From Willaertia magna (taxonomy: Eukaryota; Heterolobosea; Eutetramitea; Acrasida; Naegleriidae): a stretch of DNA of 10,871 bases. Below the pieces are notes generated by a model. The model did no database searches. It was not told the origin of the DNA and saw nothing but the letters and a program-made list of their open reading frames with translations. A program made the position numbers and the translations under genes. Where the stretch lies: assembly GCA_902984215.1 (NCBI GenBank), contig CADWAF010002669.1, positions 1-10,871 on the forward strand, read 5' to 3'. Numbering within the stretch: the first letter of the stretch is position 1; each line of letters opens with the position of its first letter. This document shows positions 1-7,890 of the stretch, piece by piece.

Positions 1-994
1 AATTTCACTATAGAACTGCTAAGTTACTTAAAGAAAGAAAGGAAGCATTTATTTTTAAAATTAATAATTTGCAAACTAGAGTTCTTTTTTCTTTCATGTT
101 TCAAAAGATTAATATTAATCAATCAATAGAAGATATATGTACAACTGATAAAAAACAAACTATAGTCAATCATTTCGAAAATATGTTTAACATTTTCTTT
201 AGAGATAGTCCTTTTAATATAGAAGTTATTAAAAACAGATTTCCCAAAGATTGAAAACTGTCAAAAATTACAAGACAAAAAGTTAAAGGTTTTGCTAAAG
301 AGTTAAAAAACTTTATGCAAGGTTAAAATAACATTTCAGTTATTTTTTTAAAGAATTAACATGATAAAGTATATGAATTACTTGCTGAATTCTTTAATGA
401 ATGGATTAATAGTAAACTTATACCATTAAATTGTAAATTAGGACTGTTACTTTCTTTACTTAAACTACAAACTCCTAAGGAACTCAAAGATTTTAGATCA
501 ATTGTAGTTTTACCAACTATCTACAGATTTTATTTTACAATTATAAACAACCAACTTATGGATGCCTCAGAGAAGTACAATATAATACATGACTGCTAAC
601 ATGGTTTTAGAAGAAAAGCATTTACTTTAGACTATTTAATGGTAGTGAAAACTATAGTAAAAAACCAACTCAACAACAAGAAAGGTATTTTTGGCACAAC
701 TTTAGACATTAAGAATGTTTATGAGTTAATTTACACAATAAATTTGCTGATATCTTAAATGAATTAGCTATCAATAATGAGTCCAATAAATCAATATTAA
801 ATATGCTACAAAACCAAAAAATAGTTATACTGTCAAAAAGTAAATTATTTAATTATTTCAATACAGGTTTAGGAGTCTCTTAAGGTGACCTCTCAAGCTT
901 ATTGCTTTTCAACATTTATTTTAATATTCTTAGTAATAACTTAGATCAGTTTAAGGGAATTATAATTTGTGGAATTAAAATTGTGATGCTAAAG

Positions 995-1006
995 TATGCA
1001 AACGAT
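995..1006 (+). other. RT catalytic box YxDD mutated to YAND
   Basis: The codons TAT GCA AAC GAT give Y-A-N-D, followed by IIIV. In reverse transcriptases the two adjacent aspartates bind the catalytic metals, and the first is Asn here. GAC to AAC is a G-to-A transition, the same class of change as the in-frame stops. The enzyme would be dead even if the stops were read through. Confidence 0.8.
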
Positions 1007-1961
1007 ATTATTATTGTTGAAGAAAAATATTAAAATATAAATAAAGTCTTGCATAACTTATATAATTTAGCATTACAAGTTGGAATACATTTTACACCTT
1101 AGAAATGCGTGATCTGGAAAAGAACATTATTCAATAGAAAATTTAAGGCCAAAATCATTATAAATCAGTAGCAAATTATTATCATTAAATTATCTAAGTA
1201 CTGAATTTAATACTACTAAAGGGTGGTTTGGTAGTGGTAAGAAAGTGTTAAACAAACTTAGCAAAATATTAATATTAATAAACACTAAATTCATTTTCTT
1301 ACACCAATTTGTTATTGTAACAATGTCTAAGGTAATTTCTTTACTCAAATACTTGTGTGCCATTAATGGAATTGATCTTAAATCATTACTGAAAATGGAT
1401 AAAAAAGTGGCAACTTAGGTAAGAATGAAATTATGTCTTGATTATAAATTATCAAAGACAGTAATTTTCAATAGTTTTGAATATAGAGGATTGAGTATTA
1501 TAGCGCTTTTTGATTTGAAGAAAATTGAAACTATGGCTTCAACCATTAGATTTTTCAACAATTCGTTAATTATTACCAAAACTGTGGCTCGTAATGCATG
1601 GATAAGTAAGGAAACTAAAGATTCATATTAGAATTTAGTTAAGTCTACAGCTAGAATTTATAATTTATGCCCTAAAGATAATCAAGCACAAAGCTTAGAT
1701 TGCAACTCGAATATAGATGCTGAATTTATATGGTATAAAAATAACAAAAAAGTTAAAAACATCAGAGCATTTATCCTTAATAAGTTGAGAAAACTTAAAA
1801 CCATTAATCATGTAGAAGAATTAGACTATTGTAATATATGGTGGAAAGGATACCTCATATTATGGAATAATTACCATTTTTCATACTACAAGCAAAGACT
1901 TGCTTTTGCTAATATTCACAAAGTACAAATCTTAAGAGATATTGGTATGGATTATTGGAAC

Positions 1962-2012
1962 TGTTCTACTTGTGAAAAAAGTGCAGACTGGTAACACGTT
2001 TTCTATGATTGC
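1962..2012 (+). other. C-terminal CCHC zinc knuckle of the LINE protein
   Basis: Cys codons at 1962 and 1971, His at 1995 and Cys at 2010 form CX2CX7HX4C, the usual zinc knuckle downstream of the RT in many LINEs. A TAA at 1992 directly precedes the His, in a position where Gln would fit. Confidence 0.7.
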
Positions 2013-2541
2013 ATTAGATGTAAAGCAGAAAAAAGTAAACTATACAACGAATGAGATAATATATTACCATTTAAATTGAGAATTAAGACAAATAGTTTAG
2101 AAGAATCAATGCTCTATTCAGTTTTTGCAACTTCGTCGCACCAACTAGATATCGCTTCTAGATCAGAATCAATGCTCGGTCCCGTTGTAGCTCTTACAAA
2201 GCAACAACAAGACTTTGCCTCAGTAGTTAAACCTATTTTACAAATTATAAATCTTAATGGAATTATTTTTACAAAAGACATTCCTAAAAACTTTGACCTA
2301 GACAATTACACAGAAGAAATTTATAAACCCTTTTTTAATTATATTGAAAGATGTTACAAAAACGCGGATTGAAATTCAAAAGCAGTGAAGAGAAAATGTA
2401 AAAAGAGCCAATTCTATATTCCTAAACCATCCAAATACGAAACAAAGTGGAACAAAAAACACAACAGCAATGAAATACCACACAACGAATTTCTATTACA
2501 AGACAGTGTACTATTACTTCAATTGTAACTGCTACAATTCT

Positions 2542-2560
2542 AAAAACACTGCGTGTTTTT
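2542..2560 (+). repeat. Perfect 8-bp hairpin in the LINE 3' end
   Basis: AAAAACAC (2542-2549), loop TGC, GTGTTTTT (2553-2560). It lies 14 nt after the ORF stop and about 17 nt before the element's 3' junction. In several LINE families (for example UnaL2) a 3' stem-loop in the RNA is what the reverse transcriptase recognises; that role here is inferred from position. Confidence 0.65.
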
Positions 2561-2576
2561 GGATTACAATAAAAAC

Positions 2577-4083
2577 CAACCCCCTATTTTTATATTGTAA
2601 ACTATTTAAACGTAAAAAAATACTACATTTATTTTCTTTTGATTTACTATTTCCTTTTGGACAAATTTTCCATTTTAATCCAAATACTTCAAATTCATCA
2701 CTAGAAAAACATTCTTCTTTTTCAACATTTAATGGTGCTTCAATATTTATAATATTGACATGATCATATTCTGGATATTTAATTTTAAAATTATTAATTA
2801 TTTGTTGATTTTTCCATTCTTTTAATTCATTTTCTATATTATTAAATTTATTTTTTAATTCTAAATTTTCATTTTGTAAAATAATTATTTCTTTATTTTG
2901 ATTTTCAATTTTTTTATTTTGATTTTGTAAATATTTTAAAAATGTAATATTAAAAGAGTCTAATTTATCTTCATTTAATTTAATATATAAATTTAAATAT
3001 TTGTCCATTAAATTTAATTTTAGATATTCATCTAATAATTGTAATTCAATATCTTTATTATTTTTATCTAATTCATATTGTAATTCTAAATATTTGATAT
3101 CATTATTATTTTTGTATAAATTTTTATAAATCATAACTCTTTCATCTTTTAATTCATTACAATTTTCAATAAAATTAATTAAATTATTTAAATTAATTTC
3201 GTCATTTAAATTAACTTCTTTTAATAAATCTTTAAAAAAATTAATAAATTCTTCATTAAATTTATCAATTTTAATATTTAATAATTGTTGTAATAACAAT
3301 GTTCTACTATAATTAGTATTATTAAATAATAAAATAATACAATTTAATTTCATTTCATTATCTTGTATACAATCCAATATTTTACTAACTAATTTGCTAT
3401 CTACGTTATTTATTTTACAATATTTTGTAAACATTTCAATTAATAAATTAGTATTATTACTATCATTCGTTAATTCAATTAATAATTGTAATAATTCATA
3501 ATAAAATTGTTGTAAAACTGGTTCACTGGATAATTTATTTTCTAATTTTTGTAATTCAACAATTTTATCATTTAAATTTGGTAATTCTTTAATTAATTTA
3601 ATATATTTATCAAATAGTACTTGTTCTTCCATATTTTGATTATTTAATAAAATATTAAATTTTAGCAATTTTAATTCATTTTGTAAACTATAAAAATTAT
3701 TATTATTTTTAATTAAATCTAAAAATTCATTAATTAATTTAGAACATAAATCAATTAAATTATTATCATTTGACCATAATTTAACATGTTTAATTACTTT
3801 TTTAATAAATTTTTCAATATTTTCATTAATTGTTGATTTTAGTCCAAAGTTAGGTATTAATGAATTAGATTTTAATTCAATTCTGGTAACTGGACATGTA
3901 TTTTTAGATTTTAACCATTCTTCAATAAAACTCCTTTCAAAAGTGTGGCCCGTTTCAATAATTACCGGATCAAGCATTAATTCTTGACTAATTGGACAAA
4001 TATGTTTATTTAAATATTTATTTTTCCATTCTTTAAATTGAAGAAGTGTTGTTTGTGAAACATGAAGGACTTGATGTTAACAT
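2577..4083 (-). pseudogene. U-box / coiled-coil / MATH protein gene, copy 1: frameshifted at the 5' end, cut by the LINE at the 3' end
   Basis: The long open stretch runs from 3977 to 2532 (481 codons). It begins inside a U-box (LDPVIIETGHTFERSFIEEWL, then CPVTRIELKSN), continues through a long helical Lys/Asn/Leu-rich region, then a short coiled coil (NQNKKIENQNKEI), and ends in a MATH domain start (SSDEFEVFGLKWKI, PKGN, SIFLRL). MATH is the TRAF-type substrate-binding fold. The homologous start is ATG at 4083-4081 (MLTSSPSCFTNN), as shown by the second copy, but a 26-nt gap near 4040 relative to that copy shifts the frame and stops it after about 16 codons. The MATH domain breaks off near 2577. 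The last 15 codons, to the stop at 2532-2534, are antisense LINE sequence. Translation from the internal ATG at 3977 would lack the start of the U-box. Most likely non-functional, though the 481-codon frame is remarkably intact. Confidence 0.8.
2580..2712 (-). other. Truncated MATH (TRAF-like) domain
   Basis: The hallmark of MATH domains is F-x-x-x-G-x-x-W, then P-x-G, then a strand like S-L-F-L-x-L. Here FEVFGLKW, CPKGN and CSIFLRL occur in that order and at normal spacing. Only the N-terminal third or so is left before the LINE junction. Confidence 0.7.
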
Positions 4084-4340
4084 TTTTTTCGGAACGAACA
4101 AAATGTATGTGACATATTTCTTTTCAATACAACCTAAGGGATGAATGCAATTTGAGTAATCAACGGTTACTCTTTATTAACAGCTCTTAGCATTCAAAAG
4201 TATTTATCTAAGTTAAAATTAATAGTTACAAAATAATTATTAACGTGCTCCATTATTGAAGTCTCAATTCTCACTAAACGTTCAATTCTTTCAATCTTCT
4301 TTCCTTTAGTTAAATTCACTAAATAATTTACAATAATTCA
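4084..4340. other. Spacer upstream of U-box copy 1, duplicated at 8516-8793
   Basis: No gene is seen. This region would hold the promoter of the U-box copy. On the - strand it carries GAGTAACCGTTGATTACTC (about 4156-4174), a 6-bp inverted repeat around a Myb-like AACCGTT; the second copy keeps most of it. Binding is not shown. Confidence 0.5.
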
Positions 4341-5055
4341 TTATTTTTCAACGCTACTTCCTTGTTGTAAATGTTTTAATGAAACTAATTGTTTTAAACT
4401 TTTAATTTCATTTGACAATTTTGAATTTAAATCAATTATTGAACTTTCCAATCCTTCAATTTTACTACTATTTGTACCAGTTATATTACTTTTAAAAAAA
4501 GAAGATGACAATCCAGATATTAATGATGACATCCATATTGTTGTTGTTGATTATTATCAAGAGGATGATGATTAGAAGAATTTAAATTCTTTTCAAATCT
4601 TTGTAATTATATTTCTTTGACTTCCATCATATTGTACAATTTGTTTTAATAAATAAGTAATTTTTTGTTCATTTTCTTTTTGTAATTTAATTAATTTTCT
4701 TTCATAAACCATGTCTTTAATTAGAAATGATTGTTTTTTACTATATTCATCTTCTTTTAATTCAATTACTTTTTCAAAATATTAACTTAATTTTCCTAAT
4801 AAACAATTTGTTGTTTAACTTTATATTTATTATTGGATTGCCATTTAAACAGAATTTAATTATCCACAAAACAATGTTGTTTGTTAATAATAATTAAATT
4901 CCGTTATTATGATTATAATAGTTATTATTGCTAAAAGGAATTTGTTTTTCTATTAATTGTGAATAATTATTTAATAATCTACTTATTTATTCCTTAATTA
5001 CACATTTTAAATTTAACAAGCTTTGTAAAGTATTTTTCACCTTAAAACCATCACA
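4341..5055 (-). pseudogene. Coiled-coil, Q-rich protein gene, copy A, decayed
   Basis: I do not recognise the protein. On the - strand from about 4810 it reads LGKLS-stop-YFEKVIELKED, then KKQSFLIKDMVYERKLIKL and KENEQKITYLLKQIVQYD, all helical and coiled-coil-like. A deletion of roughly 130 nt relative to copy B (near 4597) removes the middle. The frame resumes as KNLNSSNHHPLDNNQQQQ, is shifted by a loss of about 7 nt near 4534, and ends with a Ser-rich, then helical tail (IEGLESSIIDLNSKL) to ...GSSVEK and TAA at 4341-4343. Between 5055 and 4810, in-frame stops are mostly TAA and the reading is weakly coding-like. The 63-codon ORF at 4532-4341 is only the 3' fragment. Confidence 0.55.
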
Positions 5056-6591
5056 TTACCAAATCTTTACAATAACTTTAATTATTTGTTTATTCCATTC
5101 TTTTAATTCATTTTCTAAATTATTATTTTGTAATAAACAATTATTAATAAAATTATTTGTATTATTTATTGTTTGTTGTAAAATATCAATTTTTTGATTT
5201 TGAATTACATTTATTTGTTGTAAAGTATTAATTTTTTGATTTTGATTTATATTTAATTGTTTTAAATCACTAATTTCTTTGTTTTGATTTATATTTGTTT
5301 GCTGTAAGTTATTTATTTCTTTGTTTTGATTTTCTATTTTTTTATTTTGGTTTTCTATTTTGTTATTTTGATTTTTTAATAATTTAAATAATACAATATT
5401 ACTAGAATCTAATTTATTTTCATTCACTTTAATATATAAATTTAAATATTTATCTAATAAATTTAATTCTAAATATTTATTTAATAATTGTAATTCAGTT
5501 TCTTTATCATTTTTATTTAATTCATAAGTTAATTCTAAATATTTAATGTCATTACTATTTTTATACAATTTGTTATAAATAATTACTTTTTCTTTATTTA
5601 ATTCATTATAATCTTTAATATAATCAATTAAATTTGTTAAATTTGAATTAGAAATAAAATTATAAATATAATCAGTAATATTAATTCGATCAATTAAATT
5701 TCTAAAAAAAGAAATAAATCTTTGTTTCATTTTATTAGATATTTTAATTTTTACTAATTTTTCAGCTAAATTATCTTTATCATATTTTTCATTATTATTA
5801 ATTAAAATAATTAAATATTCTAATTTAATATCATCATTATTTATATAATCTAAAATAGAATTAATGAAATCATTACCAATAACATAATTTAATTTACAAT
5901 ATTTAGTAAATATTTCCTTCAATAAAGTATCATTCCTTTTATTTTCAATTAATAAATTTAATAATTTTTCATAATATTTATGTAAATAATACCTATCAAC
6001 TAATTTATTTTCTAATTTTTGTAATTGTACTATTTTTAAATTGATATCACTTAATTCATCAATTAATTTAATATAACCATCCAATAATTTACTTTCATTA
6101 ATTTTTTGATTTAATAAAATATCAAATTTTAATTCAATTAAATCTTTTTGATAATTATTAAAATTAATATTATTTTTAATTAATTCTAAAGATTCATTAA
6201 TTAATTCAGAACATATTTCAATTAAATTGACATCATTGTACCATAATTTAACATGTTTAATTACTTTTTTAATAAACTTTTCAACCTTTTCATTAATTGT
6301 TGATTTTGTTGAATAGTTAGGAGTTAATGACTTTACTTTTAATTCCATTCTTGTAATTGGACATGTATTTTTAGATTTTAACCATTCTTCAATTGAATTT
6401 CTATCAAAAGTATGTCCACTTTCAATAATAACAGGATCAATCATTAATTCTTGACTAATTGGACAAATATATTTATTTAATTTTTCTTTCCATTCTTTTA
6501 TTTGTTTTTCTACTTCATCTTTATTGAAAGAAGAAGATGATGGTGTGTTTAATGGAGAGGAAGAAGTAGATGGTGAGTTATATCGTGACAT
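5056..6591 (-). CDS. U-box domain protein with long coiled-coil tail (putative E3 ubiquitin ligase), 511 aa
   Basis: This is the only intact gene of the window. Residues 1-40 are Ser/Pro-rich then charged. Residues about 40-110 form a U-box: YICPISQELMIDPVIIESGH, then TFDRNSIEEWL, then NTCPITRMELK and the L-x-PN loop. U-boxes use a RING-like fold without zinc to recruit an E2, so the protein probably ubiquitinates a partner. Residues about 110-400 are helical, Lys/Asn/Leu/Ile-rich and close to copy 1. Residues 407-476 are a 7/14-residue repeated coiled coil, likely for oligomerisation. It ends in ELKEWNKQIIKVIVKIW just where copy 1 goes on into a MATH domain, so it either never had or has lost that domain. 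Start: the first ATG, preceded by A9, with Met-Ser-Arg and an N-terminus that matches the copies in character. No intron is visible. Stop is TAA at 5056-5058. Confidence 0.9.
   Translation of the reverse strand: MSRYNSPSTSSSPLNTPSSSSFNKDEVEKQIKEWKEKLNKYICPISQELMIDPVIIESGHTFDRNSIEEWLKSKNTCPITRMELKVKSLTPNYSTKSTINEKVEKFIKKVIKHVKLWYNDVNLIEICSELINESLELIKNNINFNNYQKDLIELKFDILLNQKINESKLLDGYIKLIDELSDINLKIVQLQKLENKLVDRYYLHKYYEKLLNLLIENKRNDTLLKEIFTKYCKLNYVIGNDFINSILDYINNDDIKLEYLIILINNNEKYDKDNLAEKLVKIKISNKMKQRFISFFRNLIDRINITDYIYNFISNSNLTNLIDYIKDYNELNKEKVIIYNKLYKNSNDIKYLELTYELNKNDKETELQLLNKYLELNLLDKYLNLYIKVNENKLDSSNIVLFKLLKNQNNKIENQNKKIENQNKEINNLQQTNINQNKEISDLKQLNINQNQKINTLQQINVIQNQKIDILQQTINNTNNFINNCLLQNNNLENELKEWNKQIIKVIVKIW
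5164..5373 (-). repeat. 21/42-bp tandem repeat encoding 7/14-residue coiled-coil units
   Basis: On the protein level there are two 7-residue units (NQNNKIE, NQNKKIE) followed by four 14-residue units that start NQNKEI, NQNKEI, NQNQKI and IQNQKI. At DNA level these are 21-bp and 42-bp repeats. The first U-box copy has only about one 7-mer and one 14-mer at the same place, so the intact gene is expanded by roughly 49 residues. Confidence 0.85.
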
Positions 6592-6899
6592 TTTTTTTTG
6601 AAAGCGAAAGTGAATGATGTGACAAGATGAAAAATGATGAATTCAAATGAAAAAAGAAAGTGGCGCCAAAATTTTTCATTTCCTTTTATTTTCAAGGTCA
6701 GTAATTGGTAATAAGGATTTTTTAATTTCCTAATTGCGTGAATATTCATTACTTACAATAGTAAACAAAACCGCACAATAAATTTTAAACAGAATTTAAT
6801 TATCCCGTTTTTTATTTATTGTTTCAACAAGATGATGAATTATTCAATAATTAAGCATGATTTTTCGGAATGATAAATCAAAGAATTAAAAAGATTTCA
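6592..6899. other. 5' flank of the intact U-box gene
   Basis: The region holds A9 directly before the start codon (6592-6600) and the E2F-like site. It also holds a 22-nt stretch (6784-6805, TTTAAACAGAATTTAATTAT and CC) that recurs exactly at 4844-4865. No gene is supported here. The short frame at 6549-6749 overlaps the U-box start in another frame and has no coding character. Confidence 0.4.
6661..6671 (-). promoter_or_regulatory. E2F-like site upstream of the intact U-box gene
   Basis: The - strand reads TTTTGGCGCCA, an exact match to the classic E2F/DP core TTTGGCGC, about 70 nt upstream of the start codon in an otherwise almost GC-free stretch. A second TTTCGC-type element lies at about 6603-6609. 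This suggests cell-cycle-linked transcription, but the function is inferred and the homologous copies do not carry the site. Confidence 0.45.
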
Positions 6900-7826
6900 T
6901 TTAGTAATTTCTTTTATTATCTTTGTTGTTGGAGGAGGTTGATAATTATTTATTGTTATTCATCTGTTTGTTGGAGAAAAAAGTTGTTGATAAGTATTTA
7001 TTGGAGGAAGTGGAAGTTGATTAGAACTTGATGTATGTTGTGGAAGAGAAGATAGTTGATTATTATTTATTGTTGTCTATTTGATTGTTATTAAAAAAGG
7101 AAGTTGTTGATCAGTATTTGTTAACTACTTTAATTCTTCTTTTTCTTTAGAAAAAGATGATTGATTATCTATATTTAATAAGTTGTAATGAAAATATCTT
7201 GTTTTGCGACTTTTATATATGTTGTTTAAATAATTTATTAGAACATTAAAAATAAATAATGATTGTTATACTTTTTAGAAATTTTTTTGTCTACATTTAA
7301 TAAAGAAATATTTTCTTTTTTTTTTAACTAAGAATATTACTATATCTTAATTAATGTTAATGATACATTTATAATTTTTTATATTATATACATTATTCTC
7401 CAAAGCAGTTCTATTAAATGAATAGAATTACTTATAAATTAAATAATCATTTTCTTCAACATAATTTTGAATTTGTTCTAAAAATTTTTTCATAAAAGTC
7501 AAAAAATCTTTAAATTTAAACAATGATAAGCTATGATTTATTTCATATTTGTTTAACATTATGTGTTTATTTTTTTTTATAATAAACGATTTATAATATA
7601 ACAATTTTGTATAAAGTTTTTTAATTGTTTTTTTTTCTTTTTAATGTAATTGTTTTATATCTAATAGAATTAGATATTCTATATATTTTTAAATAATATA
7701 TAACTTGTTGTTTATAACCTAAATAAAACTTTAGGTTTGCTATTAATATATAATATTTTCTTTTATACTTTATAATCTGAACTTATAAAAACAAAGAAAT
7801 ATGAAAGTTATTTTGTATTAAAAAAA
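6900..7826 (-). pseudogene. Hidden decayed ORF, helical N-terminal part and Q/P-rich C-terminal part, unknown function
   Basis: I do not recognise it. One frame on the - strand can be followed from 7826 to 6900 without any frameshift. Its stops are at 7818, 7770, 7743, 7740, 7731, 7719, 7689, 7641, 7428, 7347, 7275, 7266, 7125, 7077 (all TAA/TAG) and 6960 (TGA), with TGA at 6897 ending the described stretch. The part 7640-7431 is open for 70 codons and includes MLNKYEINHSLSLFKFKDFL and MKKFLEQIQNYVEENDYLIY. Further on come INYLNNIYKSRKTRYFHYN and a low-complexity tail with SSLPQHTSSSNQLPLPPIN and QQLFSP. In sequence this AT-rich I would expect about twice as many stops. Most stops would fit former CAA/CAG codons. 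The N-terminal third is the least certain. Confidence 0.4.
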
Positions 7827-7890
7827 AGTACCATATACTTTTAGTTGAACATTAAAAAAAAAGTACTATATCATATAAGATAGTGGAGTG
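7827..7890. repeat. Palindrome-containing element, copy 1
   Basis: This stretch (AGTACCATATACTTTTAGTT onwards) aligns with 10011-10070 over its length, sharing TTTAGTTGAACA, the central A-run and TAGTGG. Here the inner hairpin is degraded (AACATT instead of AACACT). It could be a MITE relic or part of a larger element's end. Confidence 0.4.

Larger units (their letters stand above)
3..2528 (+). pseudogene. LINE ORF2-like reverse transcriptase polyprotein, inactivated
   Basis: In its active form this protein would reverse-transcribe LINE RNA at a nicked target. It reads in one frame from 3 to about 723, shifts by one base (apparent 1-nt loss at 723-725), runs to about 1190, shifts back (apparent 1-nt gain) and continues to TAA at 2526-2528. 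Recognisable blocks are HGFRRKAFTLDY at about 600-635, LDIKN at about 702-716, GVS-stop-GDLSSLLLFN at 872-913 (the family GxxQGxxxSPxLFN block), YAND at 995-1006, and a CX2CX7HX4C zinc knuckle at 1962-2012. In-frame stops start at 252, 324, 357, 597, 881, 1031, 1100, 1169, 1416, 1629, 1992, 2052 and 2370: ten TAA/TAG and three TGA. The frame is still followable, so decay is moderate. No endonuclease domain is visible. Confidence 0.85.
1..2577 (+). mobile_element. Decayed non-LTR (LINE-type) retrotransposon, 3' portion, cut at the window edge
   Basis: The segment holds one long decayed reading frame with reverse-transcriptase blocks and a C-terminal zinc knuckle, and ends in a short 3' region with a hairpin. 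There are no LTRs, and the 5' end with any endonuclease lies outside the window. The right boundary is set near 2577, because beyond it the opposite strand encodes a MATH domain of a U-box gene without interruption. The LINE is visibly less AT-rich than its surroundings. There is no long poly(A); the tail before the junction reads ATTACAATAAAAA. A target-site duplication cannot be sought because the other junction is off-window. The LINE clade is not determined. Confidence 0.85.

Noticed and set aside
2114..2305. 63-codon - strand frame in the LINE
   Set aside because: Antisense shadow of the LINE protein frame.
3..2528. Ciliate-type code (TAA/TAG = Gln) as explanation for the LINE stops
   Set aside because: The two U-box frames contain dozens of CAA/CAG and no TAA/TAG, three LINE stops are TGA, there are two frameshifts and a dead active site, and the same CAA-to-TAA change is seen between duplicate copies. 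Decay fits better, though it is not strictly excluded for the element's source.
2470..2763. 97-codon + strand frame spanning the LINE end and the U-box gene
   Set aside because: It crosses the element junction and is antisense to the MATH-coding frame. It has no coding features of its own.
3978..4115. Alternative N-terminus of U-box copy 1 read through TAA at 4077 to an ATG at 4115
   Set aside because: It needs stop readthrough. The duplicate shows that the homologous start is the ATG at 4083 in another frame, disconnected by a 26-nt deletion.
6549..6749. 66-codon - strand frame overlapping the start of the intact gene
   Set aside because: It overlaps the U-box start in another frame, includes the promoter-like region and has no family character.
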